Shown here: piece by piece, positions 50,284-59,920 of the stretch
How the letters are laid out: each line of letters starts with the position of its first letter
Position numbering within the stretch: position 1 is the first letter of the stretch
NCBI RefSeq assembly: GCF_002735905.1
Contig: NZ_PEBD01000004.1
Span: 1,116,001 to 1,180,000 of the forward strand
Direction of reading: 5' to 3'
DNA length: 64,000 nucleotides
Source of the DNA: Williamsia muralis
GTDB lineage: Bacteria; Actinomycetota; Actinomycetes; Mycobacteriales; Mycobacteriaceae
The notes under the pieces: model-generated
Told to the model about the DNA's origin: nothing
The model's input: only the letters and a program-made list of their open reading frames with translations
Database searches by the model: none
Program-made: the position numbers and the translations under genes

Positions 50284-51726
50284 TCAGTATTCTTCCGGTT
50301 CCAGCCGCCGTAGCCGTCGAGCAGGCAGGGACACTGCCCATCCTGCGACCAGTATCACCGCGCAGACACTGCCGCCGATGATGGCAACCGTGCGTGCGGA
50401 GTGGTCGGGCGCCGGTGGTCGCACCGGAGGCGGAATCGCTTGCGACGCAGTCCAATCAGACTTCTCAGGGGGTAATTCGTACGTCAGGGCGGCAACCGCG
50501 TCGACAACTCCGTGGCCCACGGTGTTGTCGCGTCCGGTGCCCGGCGAATGCGCCGTCCTGGTGATGCGCTCGATCACCTCTGCGGCACCGAGTTCGGGGA
50601 ACCTGGATCTGACCAGCGCCGCCACGCCCGCGACGTAGGGCGCGGCGAAACTGGTGCCCTCCACTCGGACGGGGCCTTTCTCGGTGGACTGGGCATCAAC
50701 GATCCGTCTGGATCCGCGGGCGCTGTCAAGACTGACGATCGCGGTTCCGGGAGCGGCGACCCCCACCCATGGTCCGGCCAGACTGAAGGGCGCCGGAGCC
50801 CCGCCGACCGAGTCGACCGCGGCAACGCTCAGCACATAGGGCGTGTACCACGCGGGGCTGGCGACCGTGGTGACCGTGTCCCAGCCGGCGAGGTCGGGGT
50901 CTGCCGGGTCCGGCGGCGGATTCTGCTGCGCACACTGGGAATTGCTGACGAGGTTGCCCGCAGCCGCGACCACCACGACATCACGGTCGAACGCGTACTT
51001 GACGGCGGCTCCCAGCTGCGCGTCGTGGAGGTCACCACCGGCGGGGCCGCAGGCCACCTCGGAGATGTTGATGACGTCGGCGCCGAGGTTGACCGCACGC
51101 ACAACGGCGTGTGCGAGGGTCTGCACCGTGCCGAATCCTGTTCCGACGGTTGTCTTGTCGCGGGACTCCGAGCGTCGGTCCTTGGCGACGAACGCGGCGC
51201 TGGACTGCCGGATCGCGATGATCGAGGATTCGGGGGCAACGCCGCTGAAGGCGTCATCGGGGGACGGAACCGCAGCGATGATCCCCGCCACCAACGTGCC
51301 GTGGCCGTCGCAGTCCTCGGTTCCGTCGGTGCGGGCGACGTAGTCGCCACCGGCGGTCAGTCGCGGCAGCCGCGGATGGCGGGTGACGCCGGTATCGATC
51401 ACCGCGATCTTCTGCCCGGCTCCTCGGCTGAACCGCCAGGCGTCGGGTAGTCGCATCATCGTCTGCGCTGCCGACGGGACCTGCGGATCGGTGCCGGGCG
51501 AGAGCACCGGCTCTGCGCACAAGGTGTCCTGCTCCGTCGGTTCAGGCGGACCCACGGGTGCGTCGCGGATGAGGGCACGCGGATCGATCGAGGGCGGCGT
51601 GATGCCATGTGCCGGGACGGGCATGCTCGCCAGCACCACCAGGAACCCGACGGCCGACAGTGCTGCGATGCGAACGCGCTTGGATGGGGGGCGAGGATGA
51701 CAACGGGTCGACGCCGACGCACTCAC
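50284..51726 (-). CDS. mycP4: type VII secretion mycosin, ESX-4 subtilisin-like protease
   Basis: Mycosin of 480 residues. Signal peptide (IAALSAVGFLVVLASMPV) at about 20-40; subtilase triad D111 (AVIDTGV), H142 (DCDGHGTLVAG) and S359 (EGTSFAAPYVAG); oxyanion Asn in AAAGN. A Pro-rich linker leads to a C-terminal membrane helix (IGGSVCAVILVAGWAVSL). Mycosins stabilise the ESX membrane complex and process substrates. GTG 51726 overlaps the eccD stop by 4 nt, so both are co-translated. It is convergent with ispH. Confidence 0.94.
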   Translation of the reverse strand: MSASASTRCHPRPPSKRVRIAALSAVGFLVVLASMPVPAHGITPPSIDPRALIRDAPVGPPEPTEQDTLCAEPVLSPGTDPQVPSAAQTMMRLPDAWRFSRGAGQKIAVIDTGVTRHPRLPRLTAGGDYVARTDGTEDCDGHGTLVAGIIAAVPSPDDAFSGVAPESSIIAIRQSSAAFVAKDRRSESRDKTTVGTGFGTVQTLAHAVVRAVNLGADVINISEVACGPAGGDLHDAQLGAAVKYAFDRDVVVVAAAGNLVSNSQCAQQNPPPDPADPDLAGWDTVTTVASPAWYTPYVLSVAAVDSVGGAPAPFSLAGPWVGVAAPGTAIVSLDSARGSRRIVDAQSTEKGPVRVEGTSFAAPYVAGVAALVRSRFPELGAAEVIERITRTAHSPGTGRDNTVGHGVVDAVAALTYELPPEKSDWTASQAIPPPVRPPAPDHSARTVAIIGGSVCAVILVAGWAVSLPARRLRRLEPEEY

Positions 51727-53207
51727 AGGTCGCGGACCGCTGCGTAGAGATTCATGATCCAGAACATCAAGGGAACGATGGTCGCGATCAAGAGGTACTC
51801 GCTGATCTCCACTGTTCGCCGCACCACGGGCGAGAAGCTGGACCTCGGGGCAACCACGCCGCAGAGCAGCGCCGCCACGCTCACCACTGCTGCCGCGCCG
51901 GCGGCCACGACGACATGATCGCCCGGTCCCAGGGCAACTTCGCTTACCACGACGGCGAAGCCGATAGCACCTGCGGCGATGAGGACGGCTGCCTGGGCGA
52001 GGTCGGCGTGTGATCTGCCACGTAAGCACAGGACCGTGGAGATGATGAGGGCGAATACCGTGCAGCGCCAACTGAAGTCGTCTGCAGGGTAGGCGACCAG
52101 GGCGATGCCCGCGACCGCTGCGGCCGCAGTGCCGGCGATGATGCCGGTGAGGTAGCGACCGGCGGTGTGCGCGCGGAGTTCGAGTGCGGCTGCCGACGGC
52201 AATGCCATCGCCCCGATCGCGCCGATGCCCTCGATGGCCGGGCGAGGCGCCGAATCGGCCGGGTCGATGGCGGCCCCGGCTGTGGGAACCGGCGGCAGTG
52301 GCAGTCGGGCGAGGGCGATCGTGAGGCGGGGCGCCATCGAGATGGCCAGTACCGCCCCAGCGCAGAGCGCTGCCCCGACCCGCACGGTGCCGGGCGACCA
52401 CAGCAACTGGGCCGCTGCGGCGGCGGTGGCGAAGGTGGTGGCCGTGACAATCGCGGAATGGATCAACGGCCCAGCTGTGGAGACCCGGTAGGAGAGCACC
52501 GCGACGACGGCGGCGACACAACCACCGAGGGTGAGGTGGGCGGCGCCGAAGTCCCCGGGAGGCAACATCATTCCCGTCGCGAATGCGAGAGGGAACGAGC
52601 ACAGCGAACACATCGCCGCTGTCGAGCGGTCGAGGTAGAAGCGACCCACGACAGTTCCGGCGACAACGAACGCCAGCGCCAGTAGTCCGGTGACGATTGC
52701 AGGCCACAGGCCGCCGTGCGCATTCCGTTGCTGGAGGAGCGCGAGAGCGCTGAGGGTGGACGCGCCCACGGCCACCGTGTAGCCCATCGCCTGTGCCGCG
52801 CCCGCCGACCACCCGCTGGACTGGGCTCCACCCAGGCGCGCCACCGCATCGATGACGTCGTCGAACAGAACTGCGGTCTCGCGCGCCGGAACGGACCGGA
52901 GGATCAGCAGGTCCCCGTCGCGCACGCCTGCCTCGGCGAGACTGCGTCCGGGCGCGATGGGCTCGTGGCCGACCCGGGAGAGCGTCCAGTGGTCGCGAAC
53001 AGGTCCGGGACGTGCCTCCGAATCGTCGGTCTCCGGTGCCCGGGAGGTGATGAGCGACACCAGATCCGGGATCAACGCCGCAACGGGAACCGCGGCGGGT
53101 AGCCCTACGTCGAATTGGGTTGTGCCCCCGATGACGGAAACACGTGCAAGCGCCGGTTCGATGCCGGCAGCAGCATCCAACTCGGCCAAGAGATCGGCAG
53201 CGGTCAT
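51723..53207 (-). CDS. eccD4: type VII secretion integral membrane protein EccD (ESX-4)
   Basis: Protein of 494 residues: an N-terminal ubiquitin-like domain of ~95 residues (RVSVIGGTTQFDVGLPA, GDLLILRSVP) and then about eleven hydrophobic helices, the EccD layout that lines the translocation pore. ATG 53207 follows a GGGGGG tract. It is divergent from eccC, and its partner mycP overlaps its stop. The eccD-mycP order equals ESX-4 of M. tuberculosis, except that eccB4 is not found beyond mycP here. Confidence 0.93.
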   Translation of the reverse strand: MTAADLLAELDAAAGIEPALARVSVIGGTTQFDVGLPAAVPVAALIPDLVSLITSRAPETDDSEARPGPVRDHWTLSRVGHEPIAPGRSLAEAGVRDGDLLILRSVPARETAVLFDDVIDAVARLGGAQSSGWSAGAAQAMGYTVAVGASTLSALALLQQRNAHGGLWPAIVTGLLALAFVVAGTVVGRFYLDRSTAAMCSLCSFPLAFATGMMLPPGDFGAAHLTLGGCVAAVVAVLSYRVSTAGPLIHSAIVTATTFATAAAAAQLLWSPGTVRVGAALCAGAVLAISMAPRLTIALARLPLPPVPTAGAAIDPADSAPRPAIEGIGAIGAMALPSAAALELRAHTAGRYLTGIIAGTAAAAVAGIALVAYPADDFSWRCTVFALIISTVLCLRGRSHADLAQAAVLIAAGAIGFAVVVSEVALGPGDHVVVAAGAAAVVSVAALLCGVVAPRSSFSPVVRRTVEISEYLLIATIVPLMFWIMNLYAAVRDL

Positions 53208-53385
53208 GAATTTCCCCCCAAGGTCCCCACCAGTACCGAAGACCATAGCGAATGAGACCGACAACCGTTGCCGTCGGATGACGTTTTCGCACCCTTGCGG
53301 GTGCCGCCGACGGAGTGATGGTGAATGATGGGCGGCCGGGGGAAGTTTCTGTTCCAGGGGTGGGGTATCAATCCATGATGTTCAG
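53208..53385. promoter_or_regulatory. divergent eccD/eccC intergenic region
   Basis: 178-bp spacer that must hold both ESX-4 promoters. I see no clear -35/-10 pair or repeated operator; a TATCAA segment lies about 20 bp before GTG 53386. Confidence 0.3.
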
Positions 53386-56300
53386 GTGACGGCAGGCACG
53401 ACCGAAGGGTTTGTGCGGCGGGCACGCGTGCCTGCTCCACGCGCGCCCGGCGGCGAGGTCAATATTCAAGTGCCACCGGATGTTCCGCGTGTGGTTCCGG
53501 GCAGTCTGCTGATGAAGATGATGCCTGTGGTGATGGTGGTCGCCGTGGTGGGCATGATCTCGATGATGGTCGTGACCGGCGGCCGGAACATGCTGTCCAA
53601 CCCGCTGTTCATGATGTTCCCGATGATGATGCTGATGTCGATGTTCGGCATGTACGCGGGTTCGGGCAATCGTGGTGGCAAGCGCGCAGCGGAGCTGAAC
53701 GAAGAGCGCAAGGACTACTTCCGGTATCTGTGTCAGATACGCGACGAGGTCCACGACACCGGAGCTGCTCAGCGTGAGGCACTGGAATGGAGTCACCCCG
53801 AACCGGTGGCTCTGCTGGGTGTCGTCGGCGGCCGGCGGATGTGGGAACGCCGGCGCGCCGACAGCGATTTCGGACATGTTCGGGTGGGCGTGGGATCGCA
53901 ACGTCTGGCGACGCGTCTGATGCCACCGGAGACGGGCCCACTCGAAGACATCGAGCCGGTGTCGGCGGTGGCACTACGACGATTTGTGCGAACGCACTCA
54001 GTTGTCCACGGCCTCCCGACGGCGGTGTCGCTGCGGGGTTTTCCGGCGATCAACATCGAAGGTGCCCGGCAGGAGACCCGACAACTCGCGCGGTCGATGG
54101 TCCTGGAGCTGTGCGCGTTCCACGGCCCCGATCAGCTGATGGTCGCGGTGGTGACTGCCGACCCGGGCGCCGAATCGTGGGATTGGTGCAAGTGGCTGCC
54201 CCATGTGCAGCACCCATACGAACGCGACGGTATGGGCTCGGCGCGGATGATCTACCGGTCGTTGACCGAGCTGGAGGACGATCTGGCCGTCGACCTCCTC
54301 GAACGTGGCCGGTTCTCGCGTTCTGCCCCACCGAGCGCCGGCCGGGTCCAGCTGGTGATCGTGATCGACGACGGGTTCGTCTCGGGAGACGAACGGGTGA
54401 TCGGTGACGCGGGCATGGAGGCGGTCTCGATCCTCGATCTGTCGGCACCCCCGGACGGACTCGCGGTCCGCCGGGGCCTGCAGCTGGTGGTTCGGGACGG
54501 GAAGATCGGCGCGCGAAGCGCTTTCGGAGTCGAAGAGTTCGCGGACATGGATTCGCTGACGGTTGCCGAAGCGGAGGCCTTCGCCCGATCGATGGCCCGC
54601 TATCGCCTGGCGACCGCAGCACAGATGGTGAATCTGGAACAGGAGGTGGCTCCGTCCGACCCCGGTCTGATGAGTCTGCTCGGAGTTGCCGATGCCACCC
54701 GCCTCGACCCCCATCTGACGTGGGCACCCCGCAGCGCGCGGTCGCGGCTGCGCGTCCCGATCGGGTACTCCACCAGCGGTACGCCCGTGGAGATCGACAT
54801 CAAGGAGGCAGCCGAGGGCGGGATGGGTCCACACGGGCTCTGCATCGGTGCGACGGGGTCGGGCAAATCGGAGTTCCTGCGTACCCTGGTGCTCTCGCTC
54901 GTGAGCTCCCATTCGCCCGAGGCTCTGAATCTCGTCCTGGTCGACTTCAAGGGTGGGGCAACGTTTCTGGGCCTCGACTCATGCCCGCATGTGGCAGCCG
55001 TCATCACCAACCTCGAAGAAGAATTGTCGATGGTGGACCGGATGCGCGACGCGTTGTCAGGGGAGATGAATCGGCGCCAGGAGGTGCTTCGTGCGGCGGG
55101 GAACTTCGCGAACGTGGGGGAGTACGAACGTGCGCGCGCCGCGGGTGCGCCGTTGGAACCGCTCCCGGCGTTGTTCATCGTCGTCGACGAGTTCTCCGAA
55201 CTTCTGGCACAGAAGCCGGATTTCGCCGACCTGTTCGTGGCCATCGGACGACTGGGCCGGTCGCTGCACATCCATCTGCTCCTTGCCTCGCAAAGGCTCG
55301 AAGAAGGCAAGATGCGAGGTCTGGACAGTCATCTGTCCTACCGCATCGGACTGAAAACCTTTTCCGCCAACGAGTCCCGATCAGTACTCGGTGTACCCGA
55401 TGCCTACCACCTGCCCAACGTGCCGGGATCTGGCTACCTCAAATGTGATTCGGCGGAACCGATTCGATTCAACACGTGTTACGTGTCGGCTCCGTACTCG
55501 CCGCCGGTGGCGGCGGGCGCCGATCACATCGCGTCGTCGGGCGGCCCGGTGGGCCTCAAGATGTTCACCGCCGGCCCTGTTCCACTCGACCCCCTCGTGC
55601 CCCCGGTTGCGGTCGACGTGGCCGGGCCCGATTCTGGCGGTGACCCAGAACCGCCCGCACCCAACACAAGAACGCTTCTCGAGATCGTGGTGGACCGCAT
55701 CGCCGGGCAGGGACGCCCGGCGCACGAGGTGTGGCTGCCGCCGTTGGGTCAACCGCCCACCATCGACATGCTGGCCCCGCACTGGCGGACCCCGCAGATC
55801 GGTCGGCTGGTGTTCCCGATCGGCATCGTGGACCGCCCGTACGACCAGCGGCGCGACGTTCTCACCGTCGATGTCGCCGGATCGCGCGGCAACGTGGCGA
55901 TCGTCGGTGGACCGCAATCGGGCAAGTCGAATGCGGTGCGCGCGTTGATCGTTGCGGCGGCTGCGACCCACACCCCGGCACAGGTCCAGTTCTATTGTCT
56001 CGACTTCGGCGGCGGCAGTCTGGCCGGGATCGCCGGCCTGCCGCATGTCGGATCGGTTGCGAGCCGCTCGGACATGGATGCCGTGCGGCGGACCGTGGCC
56101 GAGGTCGCAACTGTGATACGGCAGCGGGAACTGCGCTTCGCCGAACTCGGCATCGAGTCGATGCGCGACTACCGCCAACGTCGCCTTACCGGTGACGCAT
56201 CGGTGCAGGCGGATGTCTTCGGTGACCTGTTCCTGGTCGTCGACGGCTATTCGGTGATCCGCGGCGAGTTCGACTTCCTCGACGAGCAGATCAACACCAT

Positions 56301-57393
56301 TGTGGCGCAGGGGCTCTCGTATGGGGTCCACGTGGTGCTCACCGCTGCGCGTTGGGCTGAGATCAGGCCGGCCGTCAAAGACCTCATCGGCAGCCGTCTC
56401 GAACTGAGACTCGGCGATCCACTCGACTCGGAGATGGGCCGCAAGGTAGCCGGACTCGTGCCCGAGGGCAGGCCCGGGCGTGGTCTCACCGCCGAGCACC
56501 TTCACATGCTGATCGCCCTGCCGCGTACGGATTCCGACACCTCGCTCGATTCACTGAGTGCGGCCGTGGCGCAGACGGTGCAGCAGCTGGTGGCCGTGTA
56601 TCCCGGTCAGCAGGCCATGCCGGTCCGCAAACTAGCCGCTCATCTGGAACGGTCCGAGGTGGTGGCACGTGTGCACGACGCCGGTATCGACCTGACGGCC
56701 GGTGAAGTCGCGATCGGTGTCGGTGAAGCCGAGTTGGCCCCGGTCATCCTGGACTTCCGGGTTCAACCACACTTTCTGGTCTTCGCCGACGTGGAGCACG
56801 GGAAGACCACGCTGCTGCGCAACATCGTCGCGGGTCTGGTCGAGAACAGCACGGCCACCCAGACGAAGATCGTCCTGGTCGACTATCGGCGAACCATGCT
56901 CGGTGTGATCGACACCGATCACCTCGCCGGGTATGCGAGTTCGGCGCAGACCCTCACCCCGATGGTGAACGAGTTGGTGGCGTTCTTCACCGCCCGGATT
57001 CCCGGGGAGAACGTCACCCAGCAGCAACTCCGTGACCGCAACTGGTGGTCGGGGCCGGACGTGTACATCATCGTCGACGACTACGACATGGTGGCCACCG
57101 GAAGCGGAAACCCGTTGAGCCCGTTGCTCGACCTGCTGGCACAGGCCCGCGACATCGGCCTGCACCTCATCGTCGCGCGCCGTTCTGGCGGCGCCGGACG
57201 AGCTCTGTTCGATCCGATCATCGGGCGTCTCAAGGACTTGTCCACCGATGGGCTGCTGATGAGCGGTGACCGCGACGAGGGGTACCTGTTGGGCCGGGTG
57301 CGGTTGCAGCGCCTGGTGCCGGGTCGGGGAGAACTGGTGTCCAGATCGCGACCACAGGAAATGATCCAGGTCGCCCACATGCCGCCGTTGTGA
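53386..57393 (+). CDS. eccC4: type VII secretion ATPase EccC (ESX-4, fused EccCa-EccCb)
   Basis: Motor ATPase of 1335 residues. Two membrane helices within residues 39-95 (Met-rich) are followed by three FtsK/SpoIIIE-type ATPase domains. Walker A motifs: GATGSGKSEF (about 488), GGPQSGKSNA (about 841) and ADVEHGKTTL (about 1134). Walker B is canonical only in the first (LFIVVDEFSE); the others read VVDGYS and IVDDYD, as expected for regulatory domains. It recruits and drives substrates through the ESX pore. GTG 53386 start; the next gene overlaps it by 4 nt. Confidence 0.95.
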   Translation: MTAGTTEGFVRRARVPAPRAPGGEVNIQVPPDVPRVVPGSLLMKMMPVVMVVAVVGMISMMVVTGGRNMLSNPLFMMFPMMMLMSMFGMYAGSGNRGGKRAAELNEERKDYFRYLCQIRDEVHDTGAAQREALEWSHPEPVALLGVVGGRRMWERRRADSDFGHVRVGVGSQRLATRLMPPETGPLEDIEPVSAVALRRFVRTHSVVHGLPTAVSLRGFPAINIEGARQETRQLARSMVLELCAFHGPDQLMVAVVTADPGAESWDWCKWLPHVQHPYERDGMGSARMIYRSLTELEDDLAVDLLERGRFSRSAPPSAGRVQLVIVIDDGFVSGDERVIGDAGMEAVSILDLSAPPDGLAVRRGLQLVVRDGKIGARSAFGVEEFADMDSLTVAEAEAFARSMARYRLATAAQMVNLEQEVAPSDPGLMSLLGVADATRLDPHLTWAPRSARSRLRVPIGYSTSGTPVEIDIKEAAEGGMGPHGLCIGATGSGKSEFLRTLVLSLVSSHSPEALNLVLVDFKGGATFLGLDSCPHVAAVITNLEEELSMVDRMRDALSGEMNRRQEVLRAAGNFANVGEYERARAAGAPLEPLPALFIVVDEFSELLAQKPDFADLFVAIGRLGRSLHIHLLLASQRLEEGKMRGLDSHLSYRIGLKTFSANESRSVLGVPDAYHLPNVPGSGYLKCDSAEPIRFNTCYVSAPYSPPVAAGADHIASSGGPVGLKMFTAGPVPLDPLVPPVAVDVAGPDSGGDPEPPAPNTRTLLEIVVDRIAGQGRPAHEVWLPPLGQPPTIDMLAPHWRTPQIGRLVFPIGIVDRPYDQRRDVLTVDVAGSRGNVAIVGGPQSGKSNAVRALIVAAAATHTPAQVQFYCLDFGGGSLAGIAGLPHVGSVASRSDMDAVRRTVAEVATVIRQRELRFAELGIESMRDYRQRRLTGDASVQADVFGDLFLVVDGYSVIRGEFDFLDEQINTIVAQGLSYGVHVVLTAARWAEIRPAVKDLIGSRLELRLGDPLDSEMGRKVAGLVPEGRPGRGLTAEHLHMLIALPRTDSDTSLDSLSAAVAQTVQQLVAVYPGQQAMPVRKLAAHLERSEVVARVHDAGIDLTAGEVAIGVGEAELAPVILDFRVQPHFLVFADVEHGKTTLLRNIVAGLVENSTATQTKIVLVDYRRTMLGVIDTDHLAGYASSAQTLTPMVNELVAFFTARIPGENVTQQQLRDRNWWSGPDVYIIVDDYDMVATGSGNPLSPLLDLLAQARDIGLHLIVARRSGGAGRALFDPIIGRLKDLSTDGLLMSGDRDEGYLLGRVRLQRLVPGRGELVSRSRPQEMIQVAHMPPL

Positions 57394-58640
57394 TGACATC
57401 CGACGTGAGAGACAAAGAGCCCGAGGCGTCGCCGACGGTCCTACCGATACGGATGGTGGTCGCCGACATCGCCTATGACGACGTGGTGGTTGCCGGGCGT
57501 GAACCCTGCTCTGTCGAAGCCCATGTCCGCGGCATCAACGGATCGTCGGTGGCCGTTGACGGGGTGAGGATTTCTACCGCGGCGGCATGGTCAGAGGTGT
57601 TCGCCCGAGTGCTCGAAGGCCTCGGGGCCGTGGAGCTGGCACACCCGACGACATGGGGTGTCCGACGCACCGAGATCTTGCGACAGGCGGCGCAACCCCA
57701 CTGTGGCCACCTGGTGCTGACGCCGCGTGCTGCGGTCATCGCCGAATCCCATCTGGGATCTTCCACGCAGCGGGCACTGGTGATCGAGGTCCACTCCCGG
57801 ATCGACATCCATGAGATGGATCGGTCCGCCGGCAGCTGGGATGTTGTCGGGACCTCGGTGGCCACTGCCGAGACGGTCGCTCTTCGACTGGGTGACATCG
57901 TCGACAACCGTGTCGAGGCAATCCTCGTCGATGGCACCGACCCCGCGGCCGTTGCGGAGGTTCTGCATTGTTGCGAAGTCCACACAGTGGTCGGTCGGGT
58001 CGCGGCAGTGCAGCGATCACTGATCCACCGTTTCGGTGGCGCCGCATTGCCGGTGAACGAGGGCATTCGCGAACCGCCGACCGGTGGCCGGACTCCGATG
58101 CGCCGGCGTGTCGCCGGGGCGATCGCAGCGACTGCTGCGGTGGCGATCGCAGTGGCGGTGATCGCGTTGACGGCCGGCAACGGACGCGAGGGTGTGCAGG
58201 CGCCTGCGGACCGCGAGGCCCAGCTCGGCCGCGTCGCCGTGACAGTCCCTGCCGAGTGGCGCGAGAGCTCGGAGCCGGCCGCCGAAGGTGTTGTGTCCCG
58301 CACCACTTTCGCCGCACCCGGTGACGACCGGCGGATCATCGTCTTGCAGAACACGGTGCGCAACACGTCGACGTTGGCCTCGGTGGCGGGCAGTCTCCGC
58401 AATCGCATCGGGCAGCGCGGCGACGACGTCGTCCAGGAGTTCTCGGCCAGCACGCGTTACGCAGGCCGGGAGGTGATCAGCTACCGCGAGGTGCCCGTCT
58501 CCGGGGGGCCGATCAGGTGGTACCTGCTGGTGTCGGCGGGGTTGCAGGTGAGTGTGGGATGTCAGGGCGGATCCGCAGGTGAGACGATCGACGAGCAGTG
58601 CCGGGTCGCGGTGGGTGCGGTTCGGATAGGAACGCCATGA
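57390..58640 (+). CDS. type VII secretion-associated protein (Rv3446c-like)
   Basis: Protein of 416 residues. An N-terminal actin-like or nucleotide-domain-like region (about 20-220) is followed by one membrane helix (VAGAIAATAAVAIAVAVIAL, about 233-255) and a C-terminal extracytoplasmic domain (VAVTVPAEWRESSEP, with two late Cys). This is the TIGR03931-type protein that accompanies ESX-4. It overlaps eccC (GTGA), so it is part of the secretion machine; its exact role is unknown. No esx genes follow it, unlike M. tuberculosis. Confidence 0.85.
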   Translation: MMTSDVRDKEPEASPTVLPIRMVVADIAYDDVVVAGREPCSVEAHVRGINGSSVAVDGVRISTAAAWSEVFARVLEGLGAVELAHPTTWGVRRTEILRQAAQPHCGHLVLTPRAAVIAESHLGSSTQRALVIEVHSRIDIHEMDRSAGSWDVVGTSVATAETVALRLGDIVDNRVEAILVDGTDPAAVAEVLHCCEVHTVVGRVAAVQRSLIHRFGGAALPVNEGIREPPTGGRTPMRRRVAGAIAATAAVAIAVAVIALTAGNGREGVQAPADREAQLGRVAVTVPAEWRESSEPAAEGVVSRTTFAAPGDDRRIIVLQNTVRNTSTLASVAGSLRNRIGQRGDDVVQEFSASTRYAGREVISYREVPVSGGPIRWYLLVSAGLQVSVGCQGGSAGETIDEQCRVAVGAVRIGTP

Positions 58641-58681
58641 CACTCGAGTCCGCGGCACGGCCGGCGCCGGTCGGCGGCGTT

Positions 58682-58711
58682 TTGACCTGTCGACGGCCCG
58701 GCCGGTACTGT
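58682..58711 (+). promoter_or_regulatory. rplM-rpsI promoter
   Basis: TTGACC (58682-58687), 18-bp spacer, TACTGT (58706-58711). It leaves a leader of about 115 nt before rplM, long enough for ribosomal-protein feedback control, although I see no clear L13-type leader motif. The 194-bp spacer holds no coding frame. Confidence 0.6.
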
Positions 58712-58834
58712 TGACCGTTGGTGCGCGACCGCCTGTAGCCAGGTGTAGTCGAGGCCCGGGTCCCCACTGGTCGCCGGGAACTACCTCTGCCGCGTTCCAG
58801 ACCAGCTCCAGATCACCAGACATGAGGACTATCT

Positions 58835-59278
58835 GTGCCTACTTACACCCCGAAGGCCGGTGACATCACCCGTACGTGGCATGTCATCGACGCCACCGAC
58901 GTGGTGCTCGGCCGCCTCGCTGTGCAGAGCGCGACGCTCCTGCGCGGCAAGCACAAGCCGACCTACGCACCCCACATGGACGGTGGCGACTTCGTCGTCA
59001 TCATCAACGCCGAGAAGGTTGCCGTCAGCGGAAACAAGCTCGACGACAAGCTCCTCTACCGCCACTCCGGCCATCCGGGCGGCCTGAAGTCCCGCACTGT
59101 CGGTGAGACGCTGGCAACCCATCCGGAACGTCTCGTCGAGAAGGCGATCGTCGGGATGCTCCCGAAGACCAAGCTCGGGCGGGCCATGGCCTCCAAGCTG
59201 AAGGTCTACGCAGGCCCCAACCATCCCCACACGGCGCAGCAGCCCGTGCCCTTCGAGATCACCCAGGTTGCCCAGTGA
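58835..59278 (+). CDS. rplM: 50S ribosomal protein L13
   Basis: Ribosomal protein of 147 residues ([20 protein letters not shown]). Conserved segments [31 protein letters not shown] and [11 protein letters not shown]-like [12 protein letters not shown] are present. It is an early assembly protein of the large subunit. GTG 58835 follows GAGGA. The L13-S9 pair is a universally conserved operon. Confidence 0.98.
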   Translation: MPTYTPKAGDITRTWHVIDATDVVLGRLAVQSATLLRGKHKPTYAPHMDGGDFVVIINAEKVAVSGNKLDDKLLYRHSGHPGGLKSRTVGETLATHPERLVEKAIVGMLPKTKLGRAMASKLKVYAGPNHPHTAQQPVPFEITQVAQ

Positions 59279-59298
59279 CGGCGCCGGAGGAGCAGAAC

Positions 59299-59823
<525 letters not shown>

Positions 59824-59861
59824 TTTTTTCAGCCCGCAAGAAACACCAAGTCGAACTTGGC

Positions 59862-59898
59862 ACAGGCAGGCGTTCAGTTTCACTGGACGCCTGCCTGT
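59862..59898 (+). terminator. terminator/hairpin between rpsI and glmM
   Basis: 17-bp stem (ACAGGCAGGCGTTCAGT with its complement, one G-U) and a TTC loop, followed by GTATTTAG. It separates the ribosomal-protein operon from glmM. Confidence 0.75.
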
Positions 59899-59920
59899 GT
59901 ATTTAGAGCGAAGGATGTCA

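Noticed and set aside
51727-53292. Upstream extension of the mycosin frame through eccD
   Set aside because: It overlaps eccD completely and is Arg/His-rich. The mycosin signal peptide and GTGA overlap fix the start at 51726.
58641-58834. Search for a hidden esx gene pair between the secretion-associated gene and rplM
   Set aside because: The gap is 194 bp and contains a promoter; it cannot encode two ~95-residue WXG proteins, and no WxG motif is found.
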